The notes: generated by a model not told the origin, from the letters alone. A DNA stretch of 64,000 nucleotides from Microvirga flocculans ATCC BAA-817 (GCF_000518665.1 NZ_JAEA01000015.1:1-64000); one strand, 5' to 3'. Shown: positions 8,242 to 18,687, counted from the first letter of the stretch. Numbers and translations: made by a program.

Positions 8242-9720
8242 GTGAGACTGTTCATCTATTCCGAGGCGCGCGCCAAGCTCGATGCGCTCGACCGTTCCCA
8301 GGCCATCATCGAGTTCGACCTCGACGGCAATATCCTGACGGCCAACGACAACTTCCTGAGAACCGTCGGCTACGAACTCAAGGAAATCCAGGGCAGGCAT
8401 CACAGCATCTTCCTCGAACCCGGCGATCGAAGCAGCAACGCGTACAAGACGTTCTGGGCTTCGCTCGCCGGAGGCGCCCATCGGAGCGGCGAGTTTCGGC
8501 GGTTCGCAAAAGGAGGCCGGGAAATCTGGCTCCAGGCATCGTACAACCCAGTCCTCGGGCGTCACGGAAAGCCCATCAAGGTCATCAAATTCGCCAGCGA
8601 TGTCACGGCCCAGAAGCTGCAGAACGCCGACTACGAAGGGCAGATTCAGGCGATCCACAAATCCCAGGCCGTCATCGAGTTCGGCCTGGACGGCGTCATC
8701 GCCAAGGCCAACGACAATTTCCTCAAGGCCGTCGGCTACGATCTGGACGAAATTCAGGGGCGGCACCACAGCCTGTTCGTCGAGCCCAGCTATCGCGACA
8801 GCGCAGAATACCGCGCCTTCTGGGAAGCTCTCGCACGGGGCGAGTATCAGGCGGGAGAATACCGGCGGGTCGGCAAGAACGGTCGGGACGTGTGGCTCCA
8901 GGCATCCTACAACCCGATCTTCGACATGAACGGCAGGCTGTTCAAGGTGGTCAAGTTCGCCACCGACATTACGCTCCAGGTCCAGGAGCGGACGAGGCGC
9001 GAAGTCCTTCAGAGGGATATCGATTCCGACCTCGGCGGAATCAGCGCCTCCGTTTCAGAGGCGTCCTCGCAGGCGCTGAGCGCGGCAACCGCATCGAATG
9101 AAGTCTCGGCCAAGGTGCAGGCCGTCGCCTCCGGAGCGGAAGAGCTCGCCACATCGATCAACGAAATCAGCCTGCAGGTCAGCCAGGCCCTGAAGGTCTC
9201 CATGGAAGCCGTCGCTCAGGCACAGCAGACCAACGCCATCGTCGAGGGCCTCGTATCCGCGTCACAGAAGATCGGAGAGATCGTTGCCCTCATCGACAGG
9301 GTAGCCGGACAGACCAACCTTCTCGCGCTGAACGCCACCATCGAGGCGGCACGCGCAGGCCCGGCAGGACGCGGCTTCGCGGTCGTCGCGTCCGAAGTGA
9401 AGACGCTCGCCATGCAGACGGCAAGAGCCACCGAGGAGATCGGCAATCAGATTCTCGGCTCACAGACCATGACGCAGGAGGCTGCAGGCGCCATCGAGAA
9501 CATCGCTGCAACGATCACGAGGATCAACGAGATTTCCGCCGCCATCGCAGCGGCCGTGGAACAGCAGGCCGCCGTTACGCAGAAGATGTCCGCCAACATG
9601 CAGGCGGCCGCGGAAGGCGTCGCAGCGATCAGCAGCAGCACGGACGAAATAGCCCGTTCGACCCAGTTCATCGATGAAGCGGCGAGGAAGGTCCGGGAAT
9701 TCTCCCGCACCCTGGTGTAA
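8242..9720 (+). CDS. cytosolic methyl-accepting chemotaxis protein with two PAS domains
   Basis: A 492-residue chemoreceptor-like protein with no membrane segment. Two closely similar PAS domains (about residues 15-140 and 140-260; both contain [14 protein letters not shown] and WLQASYNP) precede a coiled-coil signalling domain. The latter has the receptor tip [28 protein letters not shown]. It should sense a cytoplasmic or redox/ligand signal and signal to a CheA outside this window. The GTG at 8242 is preceded by GGGGG at good spacing; a GTG at 8212 would add 10 residues. Confidence 0.9.
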   Translation: MRLFIYSEARAKLDALDRSQAIIEFDLDGNILTANDNFLRTVGYELKEIQGRHHSIFLEPGDRSSNAYKTFWASLAGGAHRSGEFRRFAKGGREIWLQASYNPVLGRHGKPIKVIKFASDVTAQKLQNADYEGQIQAIHKSQAVIEFGLDGVIAKANDNFLKAVGYDLDEIQGRHHSLFVEPSYRDSAEYRAFWEALARGEYQAGEYRRVGKNGRDVWLQASYNPIFDMNGRLFKVVKFATDITLQVQERTRREVLQRDIDSDLGGISASVSEASSQALSAATASNEVSAKVQAVASGAEELATSINEISLQVSQALKVSMEAVAQAQQTNAIVEGLVSASQKIGEIVALIDRVAGQTNLLALNATIEAARAGPAGRGFAVVASEVKTLAMQTARATEEIGNQILGSQTMTQEAAGAIENIAATITRINEISAAIAAAVEQQAAVTQKMSANMQAAAEGVAAISSSTDEIARSTQFIDEAARKVREFSRTLV

Positions 9721-9724
9721 CGAT

Positions 9725-9754
9725 GAGGTCCGGAGCATTTCCGCTCCGGACCTC
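9725..9754 (+). terminator. strong hairpin after the chemoreceptor gene
   Basis: A perfect 12-bp stem (GAGGTCCGGAGC / GCTCCGGACCTC) with a 6-base loop begins 5 bp after the stop. No T run follows, so termination efficiency is uncertain. Confidence 0.6.
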
Positions 9755-9779
9755 TCAGAGGACTTACACGAAAAGCAAA

Positions 9780-9800
9780 TGCCCGGGACAAGCCCGGGCA
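9780..9800. repeat. short palindrome, REP-like element or terminator
   Basis: TGCCCGGG-ACAAG-CCCGGGCA forms a perfect 8-bp hairpin, followed on the plus strand by TGACG. From memory, GTCATG(C/G)CCGGGCTTGTCCCGGGCA is a dispersed palindrome in Hyphomicrobiales genomes; a half copy (GTCATGGCCGGGCTTG) lies at 49397-49412 in this window. On the minus strand it is followed by a T-rich stretch, so it may also end the M20 peptidase transcript. Confidence 0.45.
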
Positions 9801-9828
9801 TGACGCAACATGAAAGGCCCGTGTCCGC

Positions 9829-11211
9829 CTACTTCGCCAGAGCCGCGAGGATGCGCGCCCAGGAGCGGGTGCCCTTGTGGAAGCTCTTGAGATCGTACTT
9901 CTCGTTCGGCGAGTGGATACGATCGTCATCGAGACCGAAGCCGACGAAGAGCGTGTCGAGGCCGAGGGTGCGCTTGAAGTCGCCGCCGACGGGAATCGAT
10001 CCGCCCATGCCGATGACGATCGGGTCCTTCTTCCACTCGTCGTGCAGCGCGGACTTCGCCGCCGTGATCGCCGGGAAGTCGTGCGGGAGAGCGAGCGCGC
10101 GCGAGCCCTTGTGCCTGATGAACTCCACGGAGCAGTCGGCGGGAATGCGCTCGCGCACGAAGGTCTGGAAGTTCTCCGAGATCCGCGCCGGATCCTGATC
10201 GCCCACGAGGCGGAACGAGATCTTGCAGCGCGCCTCCGCTGCGATCACGGTCTTGGTGCCCTCGCCCGTGTAGCCGCCGATGATGCCGTTCACGTCGCAG
10301 GTCGGGCGCGACTGGATCTGCTCGATGAGCATGCGGCCCTTCTCGCCGGCGGAATGCTTCAGGCCCACCTGGCCGAGGAATTCCTCCTCCGTGAGGTTCA
10401 GGCCCTTCCACTGCTCCAGCACCTGGGTGGGCGTCTCGTGCACGCCTTCATAGAAGCCGGGGATCGTGATGCGGCCGTTGTCGTCGTGGATCGCCGCGAT
10501 GATCTTCGACAGCACGTGGATCGGATTGCGCGCAGCGCCGCCGAAGGAACCCGAATGCAGGTCGCGATCGGCGCAGCGCACGATCACTTCCTCATAGACC
10601 ATGCCGCGCAAGGAGGAGGTGATGGCGGGCGTGTCCTGGTCCCACATGCCCGTATCGCAGACGAGGGCCACGTCGGCCTTCAGTTCGTCCTTGTTGGCCT
10701 CGATGAATTCGGGGAGGAACTTCGAGCCGTCCTCCTCCGCGCCTTCGACGAGGAAGGTGATGTTGATCGGCAGCGAGCCGGTCACGGCCTTCCAGGCGCG
10801 GCACGCCTCGACGAAGGTCATCACTTGGCCCTTGTCGTCCGAGGAGCCGCGGGCGCTGATGGCCTTGCGGCCGTCGGGCAGGGTCACCAGGCGCGGCTCG
10901 AAGGGAGGACGCTCCCACAGATCGAGGGGATCGACCGGCTGCACGTCGTAATGCCCGTAGAACAGCACATGCGGCTTCGCATCGCCCTTGGCATGCGCGA
11001 CGACGGCGGGATGCCCGCCCGTCTCGCGGAGGGACGCGTCGACCCCGATGCTCTTCAGCTCATCGACGAGCCACTGGCCGGCCGCGCGGCAATGGTCCTT
11101 GTAGGCCGGATCGGTCGAGATGGAGGGGATCCTGATCCACTGGAACAGCCGCTCCAGGGAGGAATCGAGATCGGCATCGATGCGCTGGAGAACTTGGTCG
11201 AGATGAGACAT
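9829..11211 (-). CDS. M20 family metallopeptidase (dipeptidase)
   Basis: A 460-residue M20 zinc peptidase close to the cytosolic non-specific dipeptidase/carnosinase branch. The metal and catalytic segments are visible: FYGHYDVQPVDP, RGSSDDKGQ and EGAEEDGS, with a dimerisation domain between. It probably hydrolyses dipeptides. The frame extends 56 codons upstream but those residues look non-coding; the ATG giving MSHLDQVL is the natural start. Confidence 0.9.
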   Translation of the reverse strand: MSHLDQVLQRIDADLDSSLERLFQWIRIPSISTDPAYKDHCRAAGQWLVDELKSIGVDASLRETGGHPAVVAHAKGDAKPHVLFYGHYDVQPVDPLDLWERPPFEPRLVTLPDGRKAISARGSSDDKGQVMTFVEACRAWKAVTGSLPINITFLVEGAEEDGSKFLPEFIEANKDELKADVALVCDTGMWDQDTPAITSSLRGMVYEEVIVRCADRDLHSGSFGGAARNPIHVLSKIIAAIHDDNGRITIPGFYEGVHETPTQVLEQWKGLNLTEEEFLGQVGLKHSAGEKGRMLIEQIQSRPTCDVNGIIGGYTGEGTKTVIAAEARCKISFRLVGDQDPARISENFQTFVRERIPADCSVEFIRHKGSRALALPHDFPAITAAKSALHDEWKKDPIVIGMGGSIPVGGDFKRTLGLDTLFVGFGLDDDRIHSPNEKYDLKSFHKGTRSWARILAALAK

Positions 11212-11326
11212 GACGGGAACAACTCGCTTCTGGAAGGGAGGATTCCATGCTCCCGATCCCCCTTCTTGGCAAGCCCCGCCGGGCGGTTCCCGGAGGCGTC
11301 GCTTTTCGCTGGAGTGGAAATCGGCT

Positions 11327-12079
11327 CTAAAGCGAGCCGTTCGGGCAGATGAGCGCCGCGAGCCGCGTCTGGACGACACGATACGAGCTCATGTGCAGGC
11401 CGTCACGGGTGGCGCCGGGCTGCGCGGTGGCTCCGTCCTCCTCACGAAACGTCATGAAGGGGTCCACGAATTCGCAGCCCTCCTTGGCGCAGAGAGCGCG
11501 GAGGCGCTCGGAATAGGCCGCGACCGCCGGGATCTCGAAGCTCTCGCCGAGGCTGGGGCCGATCGGCGGCAGGGCCGTGACCACTACCCGCTTCGCCACC
11601 TTGCCGAAGAGCGCAACGGTGCGCGCGACGCTCCGCTCGAACGCGCTCATCGTCCGAGGCGACAGGGGATCCTTGCTGTGGCTGACATCGCCGGTGCCGA
11701 TGGTCAGAACGACGATTTCGGGATGCGCCGCGAATTCGAGCCGCCGCGCCACGTCCTCATAGAGCTCCGCCCTCGCACCGGAGACGCCGCCGTTCACGAC
11801 CTCCCGGCCGCAGAGCCGGTAGGCGGCGTTCATGAGTTCCGCATGCGAGTCCCCTGCCATGAAGATGAAGCCCTTGCGCGCCTCGTCGAGCTGGGTGTTG
11901 ATCGTCTGAAGGCGCCGCTCGGCATAAATCTCGGCGCGGTCGCCCTCCCCCTCCCGGCCCCCGGCCCAGAGGGCCAGGCCGCAGCACAGGGCGATGATGG
12001 AAAGCGACGCCGCCACCCAGCGGGGATGGCGTCCGGCCCAGCCGGCGGAAAGGGCAGGAATGGTGAATCCGATAGACAT
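11327..12079 (-). CDS. SGNH/GDSL-type hydrolase with N-terminal membrane anchor
   Basis: A 250-residue protein with one hydrophobic segment (about residues 20-40) that should anchor it facing the periplasm. Block I (MAGDSHAEL) gives the Ser nucleophile, GGVSGAR the Gly block and DGLHMSSY the Asp/His pair. The usual GxND block III reads IGTGD here, so the oxyanion Asn is replaced. Such proteins are esterases or sugar O-acyl modifiers; the substrate is unknown. The ATG is directly preceded by a GTG, and no clear ribosome site is seen. Confidence 0.7.
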   Translation of the reverse strand: MSIGFTIPALSAGWAGRHPRWVAASLSIIALCCGLALWAGGREGEGDRAEIYAERRLQTINTQLDEARKGFIFMAGDSHAELMNAAYRLCGREVVNGGVSGARAELYEDVARRLEFAAHPEIVVLTIGTGDVSHSKDPLSPRTMSAFERSVARTVALFGKVAKRVVVTALPPIGPSLGESFEIPAVAAYSERLRALCAKEGCEFVDPFMTFREEDGATAQPGATRDGLHMSSYRVVQTRLAALICPNGSL

Positions 12080-12147
12080 CACATCGGCGGCGTTCGCAAC
12101 ACTCCTTCATGGAGCCCTCGAACACTACAGAATTACGTAGCGACCGT

Positions 12148-12181
12148 TCAATATCGGGCAGTCCTCGCAACCCGATATTGA
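12148..12181. repeat. 11-bp inverted repeat between SGNH and HerA-like genes
   Basis: TCAATATCGGG and CCCGATATTGA form a perfect 11-bp inverted repeat with a 12-bp spacer. It lies 23 bp beyond the stop of the HerA-like gene and about 70 bp upstream of the SGNH gene. It has no T run and is rather AT-rich, so it could be a regulator binding site or a terminator-like structure. Confidence 0.6.
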
Positions 12182-12203
12182 GAACCGATGTGATATTTTT
12201 GTC

Positions 12204-13742
12204 CTATCGCCGGAGCAGGCCGCCCAGGGTCCCGCGAACGATGGCGCGGCCGATGGAGCCGCCCTGGCGGCCGCCGATGGATTTGCCGATCTCCGCGGCG
12301 ATGTTGCCGACCGTCTGGTTGACCACGGTGCGCGTCACTTCGCGAACGACCTTCTGCCCGACCGTCATTGTGCCCTTGCGCTGCGAACCGGCGCCGAAGA
12401 GGCCGCCCAGCATGTCGAGGATGCCGCCGCCTTCCTCAGCCGCCTTGGCCTCGGCGGCGGCCTGCTCGGCGCGCTTGGCGAGCATCTCGTAGGCGGATTC
12501 CGGATCGATGGGCTGATCGTATTTCCCCTTCATGGGGCTCGAAGCCATGATCCGCCGCCGCTCCTCGGCGTCGATGGGGCCGACCTGGGCCATCGGCGGA
12601 GCGATGAGCGTGCGCTCCACCATGGAGGGCGCGCCCTTGCCTTCCAGAGTCGACACGAGAGCCTCGCCGACGCCGAGCTCGGTAATGGCTTTCTCCGTAT
12701 CGAAGGCGGGGTTCTGCCGGAAGGTCTGGGCCGCCACGCGCACCGCCTTCTGCTCGCGCGGGGTATAGGCCCGCAGCGCATGCTGGATCCGGTTGCCGAG
12801 CTGCGCCAGGACGGTCTCGGGAATATCGACCGGGTTCTGCGTGATGAAGTACACGCCGACACCCTTGGAGCGGATGAGCCGCACCACGCGCTCCACCGTC
12901 TCGATGAGGGCTTTCGGCGCGTCGGCGAAAAGAAGATGCGCCTCGTCGAAGAAGAAGACCATCTTCGGCTGGTCGAGGTCGCCCACCTCCGGCAGCTCCT
13001 CGAACAGCTCGGACATGAGCCAGAGCAGGAAGGTGGCGTAGAGGCGCGGATTGTTCATCAGCTTGTCCGCCGCCAGGATGTTCACGACGCCGCGTCCGTC
13101 GCGATCCGTGCGCATCAGGTCCTTGATGTCGAGGGCGGGCTCCCCGAGGAACTGGTCGCCCTGCTGGTTCTCGAGCACCAGAAGCTGGCGCTGGATCGTG
13201 CCGACAGTGGCCTTCGAGATATTGCCGTAGGTGGTCGTCAGCTCGCTCGCATTGTCGGCGATGAGCTGAAGCAGCGCGCGCAGGTCCTTCAGGTCGAGAA
13301 GCAGGAGGCCCTGCTCGTCGGCGACGCGGAAGGCGATGTTGAGCACGCCCTCCTGCGTGTCGTTCAGATCGAGCAGGCGCGAGAGCAGCAGCGGCCCCAT
13401 CTCGGAGATCGTCGCCCGCACCCGGTGTCCCTGCTCGCCGAAGAGATCCCAGAACACCACGGGAAACTCGTCGGGCGCGTAGTCGATGCCGATTTCCTTC
13501 GCGCGCCTGACCAGCGGCTCCTTGCCGTTGCCGGGGGCCGCGATGCCGGAGAGATCGCCCTTGATGTCGGCGGCGAAGACGGGAACGCCCGCGCTGGAAA
13601 ACCCTTCGGCCAGCACCTGGAGGGAAACGGTCTTGCCGGTGCCGGTGGCTCCGGTCACGAGCCCATGCCGGTTGGCCAGCCTCAGATCCAGATATTCAGG
13701 CTTGGTGCTTTTGCCGATGAAGATCTTGCCGCCCTCGAGCAT
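12204..13742 (-). CDS. HerA-like helicase/ATPase (DUF853, YjgR type)
   Basis: A 512-residue P-loop ATPase. Walker A GATGTGKT lies near residue 33, Walker B VFFFDEAH near residue 255, followed by [10 protein letters not shown]. These are features of the DUF853/HerA-like family (E. coli YjgR), with roles linked to DNA translocation but no firm function. The C-terminal 90 residues are Ala/Gly-rich. The start has a good ribosome site (GGAGGG); an upstream ATG would add 18 residues. It is divergent from the small gene at 13865. Confidence 0.85.
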   Translation of the reverse strand: MLEGGKIFIGKSTKPEYLDLRLANRHGLVTGATGTGKTVSLQVLAEGFSSAGVPVFAADIKGDLSGIAAPGNGKEPLVRRAKEIGIDYAPDEFPVVFWDLFGEQGHRVRATISEMGPLLLSRLLDLNDTQEGVLNIAFRVADEQGLLLLDLKDLRALLQLIADNASELTTTYGNISKATVGTIQRQLLVLENQQGDQFLGEPALDIKDLMRTDRDGRGVVNILAADKLMNNPRLYATFLLWLMSELFEELPEVGDLDQPKMVFFFDEAHLLFADAPKALIETVERVVRLIRSKGVGVYFITQNPVDIPETVLAQLGNRIQHALRAYTPREQKAVRVAAQTFRQNPAFDTEKAITELGVGEALVSTLEGKGAPSMVERTLIAPPMAQVGPIDAEERRRIMASSPMKGKYDQPIDPESAYEMLAKRAEQAAAEAKAAEEGGGILDMLGGLFGAGSQRKGTMTVGQKVVREVTRTVVNQTVGNIAAEIGKSIGGRQGGSIGRAIVRGTLGGLLRR

Positions 13743-13864
13743 CGTATCCCTCCAGAATCGAGATAGGATCTTAAAGGCCTCATGGCGAGTTTCCACTCTC
13801 GGGTTTCTTGATTTAACGGTTCATATGTGAACTATCGGTCCCGTTCCAGCTTCAGGAGAATCAG

Positions 13865-14245
13865 ATGGAAGAGCTCATTGCCCGCGTGACGCAGAAGACG
13901 GGCCTCGATCAGGCGACAGCCCGCAAAGCTATCGGCATCATCCTCGCCTATCTCCAGAAGGAAGGGCCGCAGAACGAGGTCAGCCAGCTCATTGCCGCCC
14001 TGCCGGGCGCGCAGGACGCCATCGACCAGTCCAAGTCCGGCGGCGGTGGCGGCCTCATGGGCATGGTGGGCGCCATGGGCGGCGGCGTGATGGCGCTCGG
14101 CGGCCAGCTCATGGGCGCGGGCGTTTCCATGGGCCAGATGCAGCCCTTGGGCAAGGAACTCTTCGCCTATGGCCGCGAGAAGGCCGGCGAGGACGTGATG
14201 GGACCCATCGTCGGCTCCATCCCCGGCCTGTCGCAGTTCGTTTAA
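13865..14245 (+). CDS. small Gly/Met-rich hypothetical protein
   Basis: A 126-residue protein with a helical N terminus (residues 1-52, including TARKAIGIILAYLQKEG), similar in style to DUF2267/DUF2780-like helical bundles. A Gly- and Met-rich stretch (about 58-90) and a short C-terminal segment (GKELFAYGREKAGEDVMG) follow. I do not recognise a function. AGGAG lies at ideal spacing before the ATG. It is transcribed divergently from the HerA-like ATPase with about 120 bp between. Confidence 0.75.
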   Translation: MEELIARVTQKTGLDQATARKAIGIILAYLQKEGPQNEVSQLIAALPGAQDAIDQSKSGGGGGLMGMVGAMGGGVMALGGQLMGAGVSMGQMQPLGKELFAYGREKAGEDVMGPIVGSIPGLSQFV

Positions 14246-14433
14246 GGACTCCGTTCATAGCCGGGCGTTCCCGGCCTGGACATGGCGAAAGCAGGTCTCG
14301 GGGCAGCCTGGGACCTGCTGACATAATTCCATCCCAACCTTCGTCGATCCTCGTCCATTTGGGCATTTCCACTGCCATCCGAGCCCGGTATTGTGCGCCG
14401 CAAATCGAGCCCCTCCTCCGGATGAGGACCGCC

Positions 14434-16416
14434 ATGGACGACCTTTCTTTTGCCTCTGATTTCCCCCCAGCGACGCGCGAGCGCTGGCTTGCGCTGGTGG
14501 AGGGGGTTCTGAAGGGGGCGGATTTCGAGCGAAGGCTGGTCTCGCGCAGCGCTGACGGGATCGCGATCCAGCCGCTCTACCCGAAGGCCGAAGGAGCGCC
14601 GCGGGTCGACCGGGCGCAGGCCGGGCGCTGGCGCGTGGCGCAGCGGGTCGACCATCCCGATCCGGCCAAGGCCAACGAGCTCGCCCTGCTTGATCTCGAG
14701 GGCGGCGCGGATGCGCTGACCCTCGTCACCCGCACGGCCCCGGCCGCCCGCGGCTTCGGCGTCGCGATCGACAGCCTGGCGGATCTCGACCGGGCGCTTG
14801 ACGGCGTCATGCTCGACCTCATCCACCTGCGCCTCGATGCGGGCGGGCACGGCCGCCCGATGGCGGCCCTGCTCCTGGCGCTGGCCAAGCGCCGCGGCCA
14901 CACGCTTTCCGATCTCTCCCTCGATCTCGGCCTCGACCCGCTCGGCGCCCTGGCGGCCCAGGGCAGGATGTCGGCCTCCTGGGACGCGGTGGCGGGCCGC
15001 ATGGCCGACACGCTCGGCCACCTGACGGCCCGGGGCTTCGCCGGCCGGGCCTTCCTGGCCGACGGGCGCGTCCATCACGAGGCCGGCGCCAGCGAGGCGC
15101 AGGAGCTCGCCGCCGTGCTGGCGACGGGCGTGAGTTATCTGCGCGCCCTCGCAGCGGGCGGCCATACCCTTGATGCCGCCCGGCGGGCGCTCGCCTTCCT
15201 GCTCGTGGCCGATGCGGACGAATTCTTCACCGTGGCCAAGTTCCGGGCGCTGCGCCGCCTCTGGGCGCGGGTCGAGCAGGCCTGCGGCCTGGAGCCGCAG
15301 CCGATCCGCCTGCATGCGGAGACCGCCTGGCGCATGACCACGCGGCGCGACCCGTGGGTGAACATGCTGCGCACCACGGTGGCGGCCTTCTCCGCCGGGA
15401 TCGGCGGGGCGGATGCGCTCACGGTGCTGCCCTTCACCACGGCCCTGGGGCTGCCCGACGCCTTCGCCCGCAGGGTCGCGCGCAACACGCAGCTGATCCT
15501 GCTCGACGAGGCGAACCTCGCCCGCGTCGCCGATCCGGCCGCCGGCGCGGGCGGCTTCGAGGCGCTCACCGAGGCCCTGTGCGAGAAGGCCTGGGCCCTG
15601 TTCCAGGAGATCGAGCGCGAGGGCGGCCTCCTGGAGAGCCTGCAGGCCGGCCAGCTCCAGGCCCGCATCGCCACCGTGCGCGCGCAGCGCGACAAGGCCG
15701 TCGCCACCCGCAAGGAGCCGATCACCGGCACGAGCGAATTCCCGAACCTCGGCGAGGCCGCAGTCGCCGTGCTGATGCCGATGCCCGCGGCGCAGGAGAA
15801 CTCGACGCAGCAGAACCCGGCCCCGTCTCCGGCTCCCGCCCTGGCGGCCCCGGCCGAGACCGCCTTCTCGGCCCTCGTCGCGCGGGCAGGCGAAGGCGCA
15901 GGCCTCGCCCACCTGGCCGGCACCGCCGCGGGCGCCGCCCCCGTGGCCGTCGCCCCCCTGCCCTCGACCCGCACCGCCGAGCCCTTCGAGCGCCTGCGCG
16001 ACCGCTCCGACGCCATCCTGGCCAGGACCGGGGAGCGCCCCAAGGTGTTCCTGGCCAATCTCGGGCCGGTCGCCGCTTTCACGGCGCGGGCCACCTTCGC
16101 CAAGAACCTGTTCGAGGCCGGCGGCCTCGAGGCCATCATGACCGACGGCTTCTCGGGAATGGATCAGCTCGCCGCGGCCTGGCGCGGTAGCAAGGCCCGG
16201 CTCGCCTGCCTCTGCTCGAGCGACGAGATCTATGCGTCGCACGCCGTCGAGGCGGCGCAGGCCCTGCGCGCGGCGGGATGCGACGCCGTCTATCTGGCGG
16301 GCCGCCCGGGCGAGCTGGAGGCGGCGCTCGCCGCAGCCGGGGTTTCCGCCTTCGTCTTTGCGGGCTGCGACACGCTCCAGGTCCTGACGCAAGCGCTCGG
16401 GACGGCCGATGCCTGA
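14434..16416 (+). CDS. mutA: methylmalonyl-CoA mutase small (beta) subunit
   Basis: A 660-residue small subunit of the heterodimeric mutase that interconverts (R)-methylmalonyl-CoA and succinyl-CoA. A mutase TIM-barrel region spans about residues 20-440 (TRRDPWVNMLRTTVAAFSAG, FTTALGLPDAFARRVARNTQ). An Ala/Pro-rich linker (about 455-510) and a C-terminal domain with the B12-binding fold follow. As expected for the small subunit, the DxHxxG cobalamin motif is absent. GAGG precedes the chosen ATG at 14434. mutB begins about 110 bp downstream. Confidence 0.93.
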   Translation: MDDLSFASDFPPATRERWLALVEGVLKGADFERRLVSRSADGIAIQPLYPKAEGAPRVDRAQAGRWRVAQRVDHPDPAKANELALLDLEGGADALTLVTRTAPAARGFGVAIDSLADLDRALDGVMLDLIHLRLDAGGHGRPMAALLLALAKRRGHTLSDLSLDLGLDPLGALAAQGRMSASWDAVAGRMADTLGHLTARGFAGRAFLADGRVHHEAGASEAQELAAVLATGVSYLRALAAGGHTLDAARRALAFLLVADADEFFTVAKFRALRRLWARVEQACGLEPQPIRLHAETAWRMTTRRDPWVNMLRTTVAAFSAGIGGADALTVLPFTTALGLPDAFARRVARNTQLILLDEANLARVADPAAGAGGFEALTEALCEKAWALFQEIEREGGLLESLQAGQLQARIATVRAQRDKAVATRKEPITGTSEFPNLGEAAVAVLMPMPAAQENSTQQNPAPSPAPALAAPAETAFSALVARAGEGAGLAHLAGTAAGAAPVAVAPLPSTRTAEPFERLRDRSDAILARTGERPKVFLANLGPVAAFTARATFAKNLFEAGGLEAIMTDGFSGMDQLAAAWRGSKARLACLCSSDEIYASHAVEAAQALRAAGCDAVYLAGRPGELEAALAAAGVSAFVFAGCDTLQVLTQALGTADA

Positions 16417-16524
16417 CGCGCCCGAATCCAGGCCGCGCCCGCGCCGCGCCGATAGCCTCGCCCGGGCGCCTGGCCTACACTTGACCCTCCTCGATCCGCT
16501 TCACCGGCAAGGGCCGTCTCTGCC

Positions 16525-18687
16525 ATGACCAGCATTCCGGATTTCGCCCGCATCGCTTTCGCCGACGCCCCCCTGGCCGCCGCACCGGCCAAGGCCGAGC
16601 CCTGGCTGACGCCGGAGGGCATCGCGGTAAAGAACGTCTACGGTCCCGAGGATCGCGCCGGGCTCGACTTCCTCGACACGTATCCGGGTCTCGCGCCTTA
16701 CCTGCGCGGTCCCTACCCGACCATGTACGTCAACCAGCCCTGGACCGTGCGCCAATATGCCGGCTTCTCCACGGCGGAGGATTCCAACGCCTTCTACCGC
16801 CGCAACCTGGCAGCCGGCCAGAAGGGCCTCTCGGTCGCCTTCGACCTCGCCACCCATCGCGGCTATGACTCGGATCATCCGCGCGTGGCGGGCGACGTGG
16901 GCATGGCGGGAGTCGCCATCGACTCCATCTACGACATGCGCACCCTGTTCGCCGGCATCCCGCTCGACCAGATGAGCGTGTCGATGACCATGAACGGCGC
17001 GGTGCTGCCGATCCTCGCGCTCTACATCGTCGCCGCCGAGGAGCAGGGCGTGCCGCCGGAGAAGCTCGCCGGCACGATCCAGAACGACATCCTCAAGGAA
17101 TTCATGGTGCGCAACACCTACATCTACCCGCCCAAGGGGTCGATGCGCATCATCTCGGACATCTTCGCCTATACCTCGGCCCACATGCCGAAGTTCAACT
17201 CGATCTCGATCTCCGGCTACCACATGCAGGAGGCGGGCGCGACGCAGGACCTCGAGCTCGCCTACACGCTCGCCGACGGCGTCGAGTACATCCGCGCCGG
17301 CCTCGCGGCGGGGCTGACCATCGACCGGTTCGCGCCGCGCCTGTCCTTCTTCTGGGCCATCGGCATGAACTTCTACATGGAAGTCGCCAAGATGCGCGCC
17401 GCGCGCCTCCTCTGGGCGAAGCTCGTGAAGGGGTTCAACCCGCAGAGCGAGAAGTCGCTGCCCCTGCGCACCCATTCCCAGACCTCCGGCTGGTCGCTCA
17501 CCGCGCAGGACGTGTTCAACAATGTGGTGCGCACCTGCGTCGAGGCGATGGCGGCCACGCAAGGCCACACCCAGTCGCTGCACACCAACGCCCTCGACGA
17601 GGCGCTGGCGCTGCCCACCGACTTCTCGGCGCGCATCGCCCGCAACACACAGCTCTTCCTGCAGCAGGAAAGCGGCACCACGCGCATCATCGATCCGTGG
17701 GGCGGCTCCTATTACGTGGAGCGCCTGACCTGCGAGCTGGCGCAGAAGGCGTGGGCCCACATCCAGGAGGTCGAGGAACTCGGCGGCATGGCCAAGGCCA
17801 TCGAGGCGGGCATTCCGAAGCTGAAGATCGAGGAGGCCGCCGCCCGCACCCAGGCGCGCATCGATTCCGGCCAGCAGAGGATCGTCGGCGTGAACTGCTT
17901 CAAGCCGACGGACGAGGCGTCCATCGAGATCCTCAAGGTCGACAACGCCGCCGTGCGCGTCAGCCAGATCGAGAAGCTCAGGCGGCTCAAGGCCGAGCGC
18001 AACCAGGCCGATGTGGATGCGGCGCTCACCGCCCTGTCGCAGGTCGCGGCTTCCGGCGAGGGCAACCTGCTCGCCCTGGCGGTGCAGGCGGCGCGCGCCA
18101 AGGCGACGGTGGGCGAGATCTCGGAGGCGCTGGAAAAGGTCTGGGGCCGGCATCGCGCCGAGATCAAGGCGATCTCGGGGGTCTACAAGCGGGAGGTCGG
18201 CATGGGCTCGCCAGCCGTGGAGAAGGTCCGCCGCCTGGTGGAGCAGTTCGAGCATGACGACGGGCGCCGCCCGCGCATCCTGGTCGCCAAGATGGGCCAG
18301 GACGGGCACGACCGCGGCCAGAAGGTGATCGCCTCGGCGTTTGCCGATCTCGGCTTCGACGTGGATATCGGCCCGCTCTTCGCGACCCCGGCGGAGGCCG
18401 CGCGCCAGGCGATCGAGAACGACGTGCACATCGTCGGCGTGTCCTCGCTCGCGGCGGGCCACCTGACCCTGGTGCCGGAGCTGAAGGCGGAGCTGGAAAA
18501 GCTCGGCCGCGCGGACATCATGATCGTGGTCGGCGGCGTGATCCCGCCCCAGGACTTCGAGGCGCTCACCAAGGCCGGAGCCTCCGCCATCTTCCCCCCC
18601 GGCACCGTCATCGCCGACGCCGCCGAAAACCTCATCGCCGAACTCAACGCAAAACTCGGATACAAAACGAAAATGGCGGCGGGGTGA
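16525..18687 (+). CDS. mutB: methylmalonyl-CoA mutase large (alpha) subunit
   Basis: The 720-residue catalytic subunit. The substrate barrel shows [20 protein letters not shown] and [16 protein letters not shown]. The C-terminal B12 domain has MGQDGHDRG near residue 593, giving the cobalt-ligating His. With the small subunit it channels propionyl-CoA carbon to succinyl-CoA. The partner GTPase gene meaB lies about 3 kb downstream. There is no cobalamin riboswitch that I could recognise upstream of mutA or mutB. Confidence 0.96.
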   Translation: MTSIPDFARIAFADAPLAAAPAKAEPWLTPEGIAVKNVYGPEDRAGLDFLDTYPGLAPYLRGPYPTMYVNQPWTVRQYAGFSTAEDSNAFYRRNLAAGQKGLSVAFDLATHRGYDSDHPRVAGDVGMAGVAIDSIYDMRTLFAGIPLDQMSVSMTMNGAVLPILALYIVAAEEQGVPPEKLAGTIQNDILKEFMVRNTYIYPPKGSMRIISDIFAYTSAHMPKFNSISISGYHMQEAGATQDLELAYTLADGVEYIRAGLAAGLTIDRFAPRLSFFWAIGMNFYMEVAKMRAARLLWAKLVKGFNPQSEKSLPLRTHSQTSGWSLTAQDVFNNVVRTCVEAMAATQGHTQSLHTNALDEALALPTDFSARIARNTQLFLQQESGTTRIIDPWGGSYYVERLTCELAQKAWAHIQEVEELGGMAKAIEAGIPKLKIEEAAARTQARIDSGQQRIVGVNCFKPTDEASIEILKVDNAAVRVSQIEKLRRLKAERNQADVDAALTALSQVAASGEGNLLALAVQAARAKATVGEISEALEKVWGRHRAEIKAISGVYKREVGMGSPAVEKVRRLVEQFEHDDGRRPRILVAKMGQDGHDRGQKVIASAFADLGFDVDIGPLFATPAEAARQAIENDVHIVGVSSLAAGHLTLVPELKAELEKLGRADIMIVVGGVIPPQDFEALTKAGASAIFPPGTVIADAAENLIAELNAKLGYKTKMAAG

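Noticed and set aside
14246-14433. Possible cobalamin riboswitch before mutA
   Set aside because: I could not find the B12-box or the expected helices in the 188 bp available.
14242-16392. 716-codon minus-strand frame antisense to mutA
   Set aside because: mutA is certain from its motifs, and the antisense product is repetitive Arg/Gly/Ala sequence.
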